A stretch of 64,000 bases of DNA, from NCBI GenBank assembly GCA_963849005.1, contig CAWKGC010000021.1, forward strand, positions 372,001 to 436,000. Reading direction: 5' to 3'. The position numbers were made by a program, and so were the translations under genes. Of this stretch, positions 28,201-37,882 are shown in pieces (the stretch's first letter is position 1; each line of letters opens with the position of its first letter). The stretch is from CAWKGC01 sp963849005 (GTDB taxonomy: Bacteria > Pseudomonadota > Gammaproteobacteria > Burkholderiales > Usitatibacteraceae). Below the pieces are notes generated by a model, which ran no database searches, was not told where the DNA came from, and saw only the letters and a program-made list of their open reading frames with translations.

Positions 28201-29001
28201 CTACCGTTGCGCGAGCGGCATCAACCCGGCCTTCGTGATCGCCGGCGCCGCCTCGGGCGAGGCGAGGAAGCGGATCAGTGCAGTGCCCGCCTCCGATTGC
28301 CTGGCCGAAGTGGTGAGCGCGCCCGAGAAGAAAACCACCGGCTGCAGCTCCGACGGGATCGTGCCGACGAAGGTGATCCCGGGAACGTGGATCAGCTCGC
28401 TGACCTGCTGGAAGCCGATCTCCGCCTCGCCACGCGCCACGACCGCGGCCACCGGCTCGCCGGAGGGCGGTCCGCGCACCTTTCGGCTCTTGCCCATCAC
28501 CTGGTCCGCGACGCCGAGCTTCGCGAACAGCGTCGTGGAAAGATAGGTTCCGCTGCTGCTGTCGGAGTAGGCGATGGACTTCGCCGCAAGCAGCGTTTTC
28601 CGGAAGGACTCGACGCTGCCGATGTCCGGCTTCTCCGCCCCGGCGCGCACCACCATGCCGATCAGCGAGCGGGCCAGGTCGACCTTGCTGTCGGCGCGCA
28701 CCAATCCCCGCTTGCCCAGTTCGTCGGCGGCCCCTGCATCCATGATCACGACGTCCGCGGTCTCGCCTCGCGCGAGCCGGGTGGGAATCGCCTCGGGAGA
28801 GTCACCCAGCGACGGGCCGCGCGTCGTGACCAGGCGGTGGCCGCTTGCGCTCTCGAACGCGGGCGCCAGCTCGGAATAGGCCCCGAAAAATCCGGCCGAG
28901 ATCATCACGTGCACATCGGCCGCGGCCGCCGCGCCCGCGATCAACAGGACGGCCGCGCCGGCCAGCCTGGACAACATTCGAGCGAGCGATCTTGTTTTCA
29001 T
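28201..29001 (-). CDS. Molybdate-type ABC transporter substrate-binding protein
   Basis: 266 residues with a signal peptide (AGAAVLLIAGAAAAADVHVM) and a ModA-like two-lobe fold: ISAGFFGAYSELAPAFESAS, ARGETADVVIMDAGAADELG, LLAAKSIAYSDSSSGTYLST and ARGEAEIGFQQVSELIHVPG. No permease or ATPase genes are adjacent, so it may be an orphan binding protein or a sensor; the oxyanion preferred is not clear. Confidence 0.78.
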   Translation of the reverse strand: MKTRSLARMLSRLAGAAVLLIAGAAAAADVHVMISAGFFGAYSELAPAFESASGHRLVTTRGPSLGDSPEAIPTRLARGETADVVIMDAGAADELGKRGLVRADSKVDLARSLIGMVVRAGAEKPDIGSVESFRKTLLAAKSIAYSDSSSGTYLSTTLFAKLGVADQVMGKSRKVRGPPSGEPVAAVVARGEAEIGFQQVSELIHVPGITFVGTIPSELQPVVFFSGALTTSARQSEAGTALIRFLASPEAAPAITKAGLMPLAQR

Positions 29002-29059
29002 CAGGGTTCTCCAATCGGGATTGGCCAGGTCATTCTATCGAGCGCCTGCGCCCGGCGGT

Positions 29060-29446
29060 TCATTGCCCCGCCGGCGGTTCCCAAAGCTCGACCTTGTTGC
29101 CCTCCGGATCGATGACCCAGGCGAACTTGCCGTATTCCGACTCGTCGATCTTGTCGAGCACGTTGCAGCCTTCCTTGCGCAGGTCGCGAACGAGCGCGTG
29201 AAGGTCTGCGACCCGGTAGTTCACCATGAACGAGGAGGCGCTCGGGGCAAAGTGGTCGCCGCCGACGTCCGAGACGCTCCAGATCGTCGTGCCCCCGGTC
29301 GGATTGCCCTTGTCGTCGGCCCAGCGAAATGCCGCCCCGCCCCATTCCTGCACGTCGATGCCAAGATGCTTCTGGTACCAGGTGCGCAACGCAACCGGAT
29401 CCCTGGCCTTGAAGAAGATCCCGCCGATGCCTGTGACTCTCTTCAT
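29060..29446 (-). CDS. VOC family protein
   Basis: 128 residues. Typical glyoxalase-fold blocks: GIFFKARDPVALRTWYQKHL, NYRVADLHALVRDLRKEGCN and FAWVIDPEGNKVELWEP, the last containing the metal-binding Glu. ATG 29446; the ORF ends PPAGQ. It probably acts in the cytoplasm; substrate unknown. It resembles a PhnB/lactoylglutathione lyase-like subgroup. Confidence 0.82.
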   Translation of the reverse strand: MKRVTGIGGIFFKARDPVALRTWYQKHLGIDVQEWGGAAFRWADDKGNPTGGTTIWSVSDVGGDHFAPSASSFMVNYRVADLHALVRDLRKEGCNVLDKIDESEYGKFAWVIDPEGNKVELWEPPAGQ

Positions 29447-29602
29447 GTGAACTCCGCGGCGAAGCAAGTACCGGAAGCGTAACTTGCCCCGGCCTGGCGA
29501 AACAAGCCATTCGGCATCCCCGGGAAGACGTCGATCGCCGGCGATAGTCAAAATGTCGTGGTTCTCGATTAACATGGGGCGGCCCATTCCGGAGGCCGTC
29601 CC

Positions 29603-31316
29603 ATGACCGACACCGTCGCGACCAGCGTTGCCGCTCCCATCGTCCGGGAATTCCGCGAGATCCTGCTCTGGCCGCTGCAGCTCGAGCGGCTGCAGGATGG
29701 CCCGCAGATCCAGAAGCATTGGGAAGTGCTGCAGTCGCTTCCCGGCGGATCGGCCTGGTCCGAGGTCGAGGACGAGTTCACGGGCGACCCGAAGCAGTTC
29801 CAGGAGCGCCATTACCACGAGTTCGTGACCTTCCTGCCGGCGGTGCAGCGCTTCCTCTACGGCGAGGGCCCGCACAAGGCCGCGCACGCCAGGCCGGTCG
29901 AATCCTCCCTGAAGGTGTTCCGTCGCCGCGATATCGCCGCGGTGCGCATCGTCCCGAGCGATGGCGACGAGCCTGTCGTCCTCAAGATCGCCCACGTCGA
30001 CCTGTATTTCTTCTACGACCTGGACGTGGTGATCCTTGCGGTCGAGGTGTTCGGCAACGACATTCCCCTCGACACGGCCCAGGACCTGCTGTTCCGCTTC
30101 GGCCGGGCCTATCCGCCCTACTGGGAGTCGGGCGTGCGCGGGGCCACTTGCGCCGCCCGCACCGAGTTCCTCGATGCCGCGGGCAACGTCCTTGCGGCAT
30201 CGGATTTCGGCGAGCGCGCGAAGTACCTCGAGTTCGTCTGCGAGCACCGCGCGCCGCTCATCTCCTCGCATTGGGACTTCGTGATGCGCCCGCTCGTGCT
30301 GCACACTTCCGACGAGCCGGGGCCGCTGCGCTACCGGCAGCTCGAGTATTACCGCATGCCCGTGATGGCCTTCCTCGCGCTCGACGAACCCGGGCGGCTC
30401 ACGCGCGGCGATTACGTCCGCATCGGCCTGCTCTCGGGCCCGGGCAATCCCGACGAGGTCCCGTTCTCGGAGGAGTACCTGCGGGGGTTCGAGCACCGCT
30501 ACTGCTACGACCGGCACTTCGGGCTGGCGGGCGCGGCAGGCGTGAATGCGACGCGCATGCTCACGGGCGGCCACAACCTCATCGCGGTCGGCAACGCGGC
30601 GAGCGGGTTCTACGTCGATGCCGAGACGGGATTCCTGTCCCAGTTCCGCCACCAGTATTTCCTGCTCTTCCTGATCGCGCACCTGCACAAGGCGGCGCTG
30701 CTCATGCTCTCCAACCGGCTCGCGGTGGCGATCCAGGACCTCGACATCTACGACGTCGAGTCGGTCAAGCGCTTCAAGCGCACCATCCGCCAGTCGCACG
30801 AGACGTTCCTGCGCTTCACCCACCGCTACTGGTTCCACGAGGTGTCCATCCAGGTGCAGGCACGCGAGATCTTCGCGATGATCGCGCGCCACCTGGAGAC
30901 GGACGAGCTGTACGGCGAGGTGCGCGACGAGATGCTCGACATGGAGAGCTACCTCGACAGCGACAACGTGCGGCGCCAGGCCAACGTGGTCGTGCGCCTC
31001 ACCGTGATCACCACCGTCGGCCTGGTCGGCACGACGGCGACCGGCTTCCTGGGAATGAACCTGATCGCGGCAGCCGAGAGCCCGCTTGCCGGTGAAGCTC
31101 TTCTACTTCGCGCTGGTGTTCATCCCGGTGGTCCTGCTTCTCCTCTACACCATCGTCAAGTCGAAGAGGCTGTCGGACTTCTTCGAGGCGCTTTCCGACG
31201 AGCGCGTGGGCCCGCGTGACAAGCTGCGCACCTTGCTCGGCGTGTGGAGCCGCCCGAATCGCTCGCGGGCGCGGGCGAGGGCGAGGGCGGGGATAGGGGA
31301 CATCACCGGCCGCTAG
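29603..31316 (+). CDS. CorA-like divalent cation transporter family protein (one frameshift)
   Basis: About 570 residues. A long soluble N-terminal region (about 470 residues, containing VDLYFFYDLDVVILAVEVFG and MPVMAFLALDEPGRLTRGDY) leads into helices (KRFKRTIRQSHETFLRFTHR, DEMLDMESYLDSDNVRRQAN) and the C-terminal pair of membrane segments with GFLGMNL, the CorA GMN pore motif, then a second helix around LFYFALVFIPVVLLLLYTIV. The break near 31088 is one extra G before PVKLFYF. The large N-terminal part is atypical for CorA, so transport is inferred from the pore motif. Confidence 0.72.
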
Positions 31317-32284
31317 GCGATCGCGGCCATGTGATCGGCCATGCGCCGGCGCATCGCCGCGTCCGGCATGCGTCCGGCGAGGGCGCCGATGTCCTCGCGC
31401 ATGTGCGCGGCGTTCGCCGTGGCGGGAATCGCGCAGGTGACGGCCGGGTGCGAGATCACGAACTTGAGGAAGAACTGCGCCCAGTTCGCGCAGTCGATCT
31501 CGGCGGCCCAGGGCGGCAGCGGTTTTCCCTTCACGACTCCGAAGAGGTTCCCGCCGTCGAACGGGCGGTTGATGACGACGGCAGCGCCGCGATCGGCAGC
31601 CATCGGCAGCAGGCGCTTCTCGGCGTCGCGGTCGGCGAAACTGTAGGAGAACTGCACGAAGTCGAAGCGCTCGCGCTTCATCGCCGCCAGCATCTGCGCT
31701 TCGCGACTGCCGTGCGAGGTGGTGATGCCGATGTAGCGGGTGCGCCCTGCGGCCTTCCACTCCTTCAGCGTGACGAGGTGCGTTTCCCAGTCGAGCATGT
31801 TGTGCACGTGGATCAGGTCGAAGCGCGTCACGCCCCAGAGCGCGAGCGATTGCTCCATCTGCTTCACGCCGAGCCAGCGCCCGGGCGTCCAGACCTTGGT
31901 CGCGTTGAAGACCCGCGCGGGCCTGGCCTTCGGCACGAGGTCGCCCAGCGCGGCTTCCGCATCGCCGTACATGGGCGATGAATCGAGGTGCGTGCCGCCG
32001 CCTTCGAAGAAAGCGTTGAGCACGGCGAGGCGGGAGTTGCGGTGCGCGCCCGGAGGCACATCGAAGGTGATCCAGGTCCCCATGCCGACCGCGGGCATCT
32101 TCTCGCCGGTGGCGGGGATGGCGCGTTCGAGAATGGCCGGCGGGACGGCGATGGCGAGCGACGGCAGGAACGGGGCCGCGGCAAGCGCTGCCATGCGCTT
32201 CAGCGCGAGGCGGCGACCGCCGTGAGTTCGACCCGCCCGTGCCGGGAAGCCCGGCACCGGAGGATGGTCGGCGCGCAGGATCAT
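31313..32284 (-). CDS. Aldo/keto reductase with Tat-like signal
   Basis: 323 residues. The N-terminus contains GRRLALKRMAALAAAPFLPS, a twin-arginine-like export signal. The (beta/alpha)8 core has the AKR tetrad: THLDSSPMYGDAEAALG (Asp, Tyr), FNATKVWTPGRW (Lys) and FDLIHVHNML (His), then YIGITTSH and VVINRPFDGG. ATG 32284 overlaps the stop of the PCMT gene by 4 bases, so the two are translationally coupled and both are exported. Periplasmic NADPH is not expected, so the cofactor may be inserted before Tat export. Stops of this gene and the CorA-like gene overlap. Confidence 0.85.
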   Translation of the reverse strand: MILRADHPPVPGFPARAGRTHGGRRLALKRMAALAAAPFLPSLAIAVPPAILERAIPATGEKMPAVGMGTWITFDVPPGAHRNSRLAVLNAFFEGGGTHLDSSPMYGDAEAALGDLVPKARPARVFNATKVWTPGRWLGVKQMEQSLALWGVTRFDLIHVHNMLDWETHLVTLKEWKAAGRTRYIGITTSHGSREAQMLAAMKRERFDFVQFSYSFADRDAEKRLLPMAADRGAAVVINRPFDGGNLFGVVKGKPLPPWAAEIDCANWAQFFLKFVISHPAVTCAIPATANAAHMREDIGALAGRMPDAAMRRRMADHMAAIA

Positions 32285-33030
32285 TTCGGAAGGCGTTCCT
32301 GCGCCTTTCCCGTCATCGGCACGAAGCGCACGGGCATCACGGCGCGTTGCACCACTTTCCCGCCGCGCTTTTCCAGCAGGACCAGTTCCTGCCCGGTTCG
32401 TGCATCGCCCACCGGGATGATCATCCGCCCGCCGTCGCGCAGTTGCTCGACCAGCGGCGCGGGCACCTGCTCCGGCGAGCAGGTGACGATGATCGCGTCG
32501 AAGGGCGCATGCTCCGGCCAGCCCGCGTAACCGTCGCCGATGCGCACGTGCACGTTGCCGTAATTGAGCCGGGCGAGGTCCGCGCGCGCCTGCTCCCCGA
32601 GCGGCCGGACGATCTCGATCGTGTAGACCGTGGCGACCAGTTCGGCGAGCACTGCCGCCTGGTAGCCCGAGCCGGTGCCGATCTCGAGCACACGGTCGGC
32701 GGGCGCGGGGTTCAGCGCCTCGGTCATGAAGGCGACGATGTACGGCTGCGAAATCGTCTGGTCGTGCCCGATCGGCAAGGGGCGGTCGTCGTAGGCCCTG
32801 GCGCGCAAGGCGGCCGGCACGAACTCGTGCCGTGGAACGCGGCCCATCGCGGCGAGCACCTTGGCGTTGTCGACGCCGCGCGCGGCGATCTGGCCGGACA
32901 CCATCTCGCGGCGCGCCTCGGAATACCGATCGGCCTGCGCCGCCTGGCCCTTGACGTCCACGGCCGGCTCCCTGGCGCAACCGCACAGGCAAAGCGCAGC
33001 CAGCATCAGGATTGGCGAGGGAACGCGCAT
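32281..33030 (-). CDS. pcm: Exported protein-L-isoaspartate O-methyltransferase
   Basis: 249 residues. SAM-dependent repair of isoaspartyl residues: QTISQPYIVAFMTEAL, VLEIGTGSGYQAAVLAEL (SAM motif I), PFDAIIVTCSPEQVP and the C-terminal LVLLEKRGGKVVQ are all family features. Unusually it begins with a lipoprotein signal (ILMLAALCLCGCAREP, lipobox LCGC), so the protein should be membrane-anchored outside the cytoplasm, where SAM is scarce. Operon with the coupled aldo/keto reductase. Confidence 0.88.
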   Translation of the reverse strand: MRVPSPILMLAALCLCGCAREPAVDVKGQAAQADRYSEARREMVSGQIAARGVDNAKVLAAMGRVPRHEFVPAALRARAYDDRPLPIGHDQTISQPYIVAFMTEALNPAPADRVLEIGTGSGYQAAVLAELVATVYTIEIVRPLGEQARADLARLNYGNVHVRIGDGYAGWPEHAPFDAIIVTCSPEQVPAPLVEQLRDGGRMIIPVGDARTGQELVLLEKRGGKVVQRAVMPVRFVPMTGKAQERLPK

Positions 33031-33033
33031 CGT

Positions 33034-33498
33034 TCAATCATGGCACGCCTGCGGCCGGGACTCATAGGCGTGAATGAATTCGGGCGGCATCCGTCGAGCC
33101 TGTCCGCTGCTGATTGCGATGCATACCAGTTCCCAGCGTCCGCGCAGGATGGTCGCCTGGTCCCGGTCCCGGACCAACTGAAACCGGCGTTCCAGCGTCA
33201 GCTTGCCGTCGCCGGCAAGCAGCCACGTCGCCAGGGTCAATTGCTCGTCGCGTTGCGTCGGCAGCAGGTAGTCGTACTCGCCTCGCCGTATCGCCATGGC
33301 GCGGTCAAGGCGCAGGTAGTCGGCCACGCCCAGGCCGAGCTTTTCGGAATGCGCCCAGCCGATCTTCTCGCACCACCGGACATAGGCCCCGTTGTTGGTG
33401 TGATTGAGGGCGTCGATGTCGTCCGCCTGCGGCACGAGCGGCAGGGTGAACGGATCCGGGTAATCCCAGGGCATGGTCGGGCGCGAACTTCGAGACAT
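33034..33498 (-). CDS. Acyl-CoA thioesterase (4HBT family)
   Basis: 154 residues with a hot-dog fold: the catalytic-loop pattern ALNHTNNGAYVRWCEKIGWA resembles YbgC/FadM-type thioesterases (DxxxHxN..Y), followed by RRGEYDYLLPTQRDEQLTLA and RRFQLVRDRDQATILRGRWE. It probably hydrolyses a fatty acyl-CoA or 4-hydroxybenzoyl-CoA. Start ATG 33498; ATG 33474 is possible. A TATACT -10 lies at 33512-33517 on the minus strand. It ends 3 bases before the PCMT start, so the genes may be co-transcribed. Confidence 0.85.
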   Translation of the reverse strand: MSRSSRPTMPWDYPDPFTLPLVPQADDIDALNHTNNGAYVRWCEKIGWAHSEKLGLGVADYLRLDRAMAIRRGEYDYLLPTQRDEQLTLATWLLAGDGKLTLERRFQLVRDRDQATILRGRWELVCIAISSGQARRMPPEFIHAYESRPQACHD

Positions 33499-33688
33499 GG
33501 TGAGTTGTCGCAGTATAAGTCCTGCGAATCGGCGGGCCGCTCCGGTGATGCCGGCTCGCGACGCCCATGGAAGCCACCGGCATCATCGGGATGGCGGCGA
33601 CCCCTCGCGCAAGCGTAAAATCCGGGGGACAGGTGCCTGCAGGCGGAAAATTCGCGGCAACGAAAGCCGGCAAACAAGTCGAGGAACC

Positions 33689-34024
33689 ATGAGCATAAAG
33701 ATTCGCAGCGATGATCTGTCCCCCGCGGAAGCGTCGTTCCTGAAATGGCAGTACGGATTCGACGATGAAGACGAGCCGTTCACGCGAGCACTTTGGCAGG
33801 CCATCGGCCGGGCCTGGGATGCCGATGCCGCGTCCGAGGGAAAGACGCAGCACCTCGCGCGCCTCGGCGGCAGCAACGCTTATCCCGAGGAAGTCGCGCT
33901 GTACGTGAAGTTCCGTGTCGAAGGCGGCGACAAGGTGTGGAAGGACCTGATCCGCCGCGCGGGACTCTCGGATCGCCGCACGGCCAGGGTCGATACCGCG
34001 ATCGATCGCCGCCGCCGCGCCTGA
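33689..34024 (+). CDS. Hypothetical protein
   Basis: 111 residues starting MSIKIRSDDLSPAEASFLKW. GAGGAA lies just before ATG 33689. The sequence is charged and helical, with YGFDDEDEPFTRALWQAIGR and EEVALYVKFRVEGGDKVWKD; it ends in a basic stretch (DTAIDRRRRA). No signal peptide or membrane segment. I do not recognise a domain. Confidence 0.65.
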   Translation: MSIKIRSDDLSPAEASFLKWQYGFDDEDEPFTRALWQAIGRAWDADAASEGKTQHLARLGGSNAYPEEVALYVKFRVEGGDKVWKDLIRRAGLSDRRTARVDTAIDRRRRA

Positions 34025-34053
34025 AACGCGGCACCGCGCGGTGCCCTCCAGCC

Positions 34054-34479
34054 TTACTTCGCCAGCGCAGTGAGCACGTTGACGAGAATCCTTGGGGCCC
34101 GGTCGGCGTTGCGGCTGACATCGGCCAGCAGTTCGCCGATCGTGGTGGCGGCCGGAAGCCCCGCCCACGTCGACATCTGCTCTGCAGTCGGGGCAAGGTA
34201 GGCCATGCGCCACGATTCGAAGGCCCGAGAGTCGACTTCGGCCTCGTGGAAGACCTTGACGGACTGGTGCCTGGAGTCGCTCGCGATGCTCGCCATCAGC
34301 TTGCGCACGACGGCTTCGTCGCCTTCGAGGATCTGGAAAAACACGCCGTCGACATAGACCAGCGCGCCGGTGATGTTGCGCGCCTCGTTGCCGGCGCGCG
34401 CATCGGCGAGAATCTCCTCGAGGCCGGCGGCCGACACGGGCTCCCTGGACTCGGAGGAATACATGATCTGGTAGGGCAT
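34054..34479 (-). CDS. BLUF domain blue-light photoreceptor
   Basis: 141 residues, almost only a BLUF domain: MPYQIMYSSES (N-terminal strand with the flavin-side Tyr), NEARNITGALVYVDGVFFQI with the key Gln in FFQILEG, VFHEAEVDSRAFESWRMAYL carrying the Trp/Met switch pair. FAD-based blue-light sensing is expected. No output domain is fused, so it must signal through a partner protein; none is adjacent that is obvious. Confidence 0.9.
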   Translation of the reverse strand: MPYQIMYSSESREPVSAAGLEEILADARAGNEARNITGALVYVDGVFFQILEGDEAVVRKLMASIASDSRHQSVKVFHEAEVDSRAFESWRMAYLAPTAEQMSTWAGLPAATTIGELLADVSRNADRAPRILVNVLTALAK

Positions 34480-34639
34480 GGGCGCGCTCGCAATTCCCGG
34501 GGCGGGCAAGGCTGCGAAGAAACCGGTTGTCGCAGGACAGCGGTATGAGAACCCGCCCACGCGGATTTGGCAAGCATCGCGGCGCAATCGCGGCCGCGCC
34601 TGCGATAACGCAAGCAGGCCCGATGGCCGCGATGGCCCT

Positions 34640-36247
34640 CTATCGCGCGCGCACGTCGGCAACGACCTTGCAATACTTGTATTCATGCCTGGCCGTCCCG
34701 ATGTGGGCGACCAGGCGACTGCAGTTGTTGTCATCCACGGCAAGGCCAAGGTGCAAGAGGCCTCTCTTCGCATCTCTTGCCACGCCCGGATCGTCCGACT
34801 CCAGGACCAGGAAGCGCTCGCCGTCCCGGCTGTCGGCCAGGGCCCTCGCTCTTTGCCAGTAGGCCTCCGGCAGGGGCAGCGTCGGGCCGAGCTGGATGAA
34901 GGGCGCCTTGATGCCCAGTGCGGGAATGATCCAGGCCAATGGCAGGTTGGAAAGGTAAACGGCGGCAGGTGCCGGTCCCTCCGACAGCGCGTTCGGCTCG
35001 ATGCTGTAGACAGTCCCGGCCCAACCGGCATGACCGTAGTCCTGGATGCCGCGCAAGTTCACCGCCGTCATTCCTCCGGCAAGCAGTATCGCCCCCCAGC
35101 AGGCAAGACGGGTCTTGCTGAAATGGGTGATGGCCACAAACAGCAACAGCGGAACCAGGAGCTCGATGGCGACGAGGTACCGGTAGACGCCGAACATTCC
35201 CAGCCACAGCACGTAGCTCGCGCAGATGAATGCCAGCAGGAAGCCCGCCTCGGGACGCAATGGCCCCTGGCCCGATCCCCACTTGAAGAGCCTCGCGACC
35301 CTGCTGCCCACGAGGACCAGCGCCGCAACGTAGGCCAATATCCAGTTGTACTGGTCGTATCGGAGTTCGCCGATCCGTGATGAGTTCACGGTAAACAGAA
35401 ACGGATTGAGAACCGCCTCGGCAAGGCTCCGCGGCAGGAACCGCGTGTCGAGGATGGGGTCGGGGCCGACGAGCGGCCCCTGGAAGAGGTTGTTGAACAG
35501 CGGGAACAGCGGATTGCCGAAGAGGCTCCACATCCGGTACATCCAGTAGCCGCCGCCGACGAGCAAGCCGGCCAGGACGGACACGCCGAAAAGCAACGAG
35601 AGCTTCAATCGGCCCGGCCAGCCAATCGGAAGCGCCAGGAACGAAAGGCATAGCGCAAGCGCGTAAATCGAGGCAACGAGCTTGAGGGCGCACCCGATCC
35701 CCGCCAATGCGCCAGAGCACAGCACCAGGACGAGGGTGGAGCGCTTGCCGACATCGAGGGGGCCGACGGAGGAAATGATCATGCGCAGCGACAGGAGCGG
35801 AAACAGGGCGATCAAGCTGTCGCCCAGCGTGGTCCCGAGCTCCGACAGGAAGCCGGCCGAGAGCACTCCCGCCAGCGCCAGGAGCAGCGAGTAGGCATGG
35901 CCCTGGCTGTGCTCCCTGAGCACATGGCGCGAGATGCCGTAGACGAGGATGAAGTTCAGTCCCTGGATGAAGCCGAGAAGGAAACCGACGCTCCGGGGGC
36001 CCAGGTGGGCCACCGCGAAAAAATACGCAAGGTCCAGGAAGGGATTGAAATACGTCTGCCGTCCTGCCGGCAGAAGATCGAGGTCGAGGCGATCGTTCAG
36101 GTAGGCGTAGGGACTGTACAAGTGATAGTTCTGCAGGTCCCAGTTCGTATCCTGGCCGAGAGTGACCGAATAGAAACCGAATGCCAGCGGCACCAGCATT
36201 GCCGGCAGGATGCGGATCAGGCTGCGGAAAGTGTTCGTGGCATTCAA
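34640..36247 (-). CDS. Multi-pass membrane protein, GT-C-like
   Basis: About 535 residues with roughly 10-12 membrane segments, for example LVPLAFGFYSVTLGQ, SLLLALAGVLSAGFL, LSFLALPIGWPGRLKLSLLF and FVAITHFSKTRL. The motif QDTNWDLQNYHLYSPYAYLN and RQTYFNPFLDLAYFFAVAHL early in the protein resembles a large uncharacterised family with GT-C-type glycosyltransferase topology. The likely start is TTG 36247, since no ATG precedes the first membrane segment in frame; ATG in AMLVPL is an alternative. Divergent from the Vgb-like gene. Confidence 0.68.
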   Translation of the reverse strand: MNATNTFRSLIRILPAMLVPLAFGFYSVTLGQDTNWDLQNYHLYSPYAYLNDRLDLDLLPAGRQTYFNPFLDLAYFFAVAHLGPRSVGFLLGFIQGLNFILVYGISRHVLREHSQGHAYSLLLALAGVLSAGFLSELGTTLGDSLIALFPLLSLRMIISSVGPLDVGKRSTLVLVLCSGALAGIGCALKLVASIYALALCLSFLALPIGWPGRLKLSLLFGVSVLAGLLVGGGYWMYRMWSLFGNPLFPLFNNLFQGPLVGPDPILDTRFLPRSLAEAVLNPFLFTVNSSRIGELRYDQYNWILAYVAALVLVGSRVARLFKWGSGQGPLRPEAGFLLAFICASYVLWLGMFGVYRYLVAIELLVPLLLFVAITHFSKTRLACWGAILLAGGMTAVNLRGIQDYGHAGWAGTVYSIEPNALSEGPAPAAVYLSNLPLAWIIPALGIKAPFIQLGPTLPLPEAYWQRARALADSRDGERFLVLESDDPGVARDAKRGLLHLGLAVDDNNCSRLVAHIGTARHEYKYCKVVADVRAR

Positions 36248-36298
36248 TCGGGTTGAAGTGTAGCTTCCCCGGTATCCCCCGGGCAAAGGAGCCAGGCC

Positions 36299-37287
36299 AT
36301 GAGAATCGTTTCCCGCCGTGAAGCGCTCGGCGTCATCGGTGTAGCAGCACTCGGCGTCGCACTCCCTTTCACCGCGGCCGCGCAATCGCCGCGCCAGCAG
36401 GCCTGGCCGCTCAACACGCGCCGGCGCACCGGCATCCACGACCTTGCTCCCGCATCCGACGCCGGCGTCTGGTTCACTGCGCAGGCGAGCGGGCACCTCG
36501 GCTACTTCAGTCCCGCGACGGGAACCACCGAACTCATCTCGTTGGGCTTCGGCTCGTCACCGCACGGCGTCATCCAGGGCCCCGACAAGGCGGCGTGGAT
36601 CACCGACGGCGGCCAGCAGGCGATCGTGCGCGTCGGCTGGCCCGATCGCGCGGTGAAGCTCTTCCCGCTTCCGGAGGGCACGCCCTACGCCAACCTCAAC
36701 ACCTGCGCTTTCGATGGCGAGGGCGACCTCTGGTTCACGGGGCAAAGCGGCGTGGTCGGAAGGCTCGCGGTGAAAAGCGGCAGGGTGAGCGTGTGGGATG
36801 CGCCGCGCGGGCGCGGGCCCTACGGCATCTGCGCGACGCCGAAGGGCGACATCTGGTACTGCTCGCTCGCGGGCTCCTTCATCGCGCAGATCGACCGGCG
36901 CACGGGCGAGTCGATGATCGTCGAGCCGCCGACCAAGGGGCAGGGCGCGCGCCGTGTCTGGAGCGACAGCCGCGGGCGCATCTGGGTGAGCGAATGGAAT
37001 AGCGGCAACCTCTCGATGCACGACCCGTCAGCGAAGAGCTGGCGCACTTCAAGGTCCCGGGCGACGACCCGCACGCCTACGCCGTTTACGTGGACGACCG
37101 CGACATCGTCTGGGTCGCCGAGTGGACCAACAACGCGGTCTTCGGCTTCGACCCTGCGACGGAGAAGTTCGAGCGCTTCGGTTTTCCGCGGGCGGGGACG
37201 AACATCCGCCAGATCCTCGGCCGCAAGGGCGAAGTGTGGTTGCCCGAGAGCGGGACCGAGCACATCTCCGTCATCCGGACGGGTTGA
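36299..37287 (+). CDS. Vgb-like (virginiamycin B lyase/SMP-30-like) beta-propeller protein (one frameshift)
   Basis: About 330 residues with a Tat signal (VSRREALGVIGVAALGVALP) and repeated propeller blades: DLWFTGQSGVVGRLAVKSGR, YGICATPKGDIWYCSLAGSF, RVWSDSRGRIWVSEWNSGNL and DRDIVWVAEWTNNAVFGFDP. Those repeats and ISVIRTG match the Vgb/streptogramin lyase family, here exported, so antibiotic lysis is not implied. The frame breaks near 37032; reading GCGGAAG for GCGAAG restores EELAHFKVPGDDPHAYAVY. AGGAG precedes ATG 36299. Confidence 0.8.
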
Positions 37288-37312
37288 GGTCGGGACCAGG
37301 CACCGGAAATGG

Positions 37313-37882
37313 CTACTGCTTTGCCTTCACCCGCACCTCGGCATCGACCCACCGCTCGATATCGCCGATCAGTGCGGCAAGCGCCTGGTTGAACGCCCGG
37401 ACGGCACCGGGCGCGTCGTAGGATGCGGCGGGAGCCGAGCTGGTGAACGTCCGCCGGGCGAGCACGGCCCGGCTGGCAGGGTCCACGAGTTCAGCCGTGA
37501 CCCTGATGCGCGCCGTGCCGGGTTCGACCGTCGCGTCGTGATAGATCTCGTCGAGATTCGTGTCCAGGCGCAGCGCGCTCTTCGGGCCCCCGCCGTCGAG
37601 CCGTGACGCGAGCTGCCGATGCATGCTTCGCTGCGGCCGCTCGGTCCAATGGTTGAACTGGTAATAGGCGCGCGTGCCGGCGTCCCGGCTGAACACCATG
37701 TCCTGCGTATCGTAGAAGCTCCCTGCAGTCGTCGGCGCCACGAACAGGGAAGGGTCGGCGCGCGGCGCCACGGCCGGTGCGACCCCGGCGTCGAGGATGA
37801 AAAAGCGATCCGCTTCGCGCGGCCCCGGTGCGGAGCACGCCGCCATGCAGGCTGCCAGCAGGAAAACCAATGCGGATCTCAT
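37313..37882 (-). CDS. ABC-type transport auxiliary lipoprotein (PqiC/ABC_trans_aux)
   Basis: 189 residues. Lipobox LAACMAACSAPGP; then RADPSLFVAPTTAGSFYDTQ, MVFSRDAGTRAYYQFNHWTE and VTAELVDPASRAVLARRTFT, typical of the outer-membrane lipoprotein component of MCE systems. ATG 37882 overlaps the stop of mlaD by 4 bases. Last gene of the four-gene operon. Confidence 0.85.
   Translation of the reverse strand: MRSALVFLLAACMAACSAPGPREADRFFILDAGVAPAVAPRADPSLFVAPTTAGSFYDTQDMVFSRDAGTRAYYQFNHWTERPQRSMHRQLASRLDGGGPKSALRLDTNLDEIYHDATVEPGTARIRVTAELVDPASRAVLARRTFTSSAPAASYDAPGAVRAFNQALAALIGDIERWVDAEVRVKAKQ

Noticed and set aside
29060..30892. A 610-residue minus-strand frame through the CorA-like region
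   Set aside because: Only its last 128 residues (from ATG 29446) match a VOC protein; the rest is antisense to the CorA-like gene.
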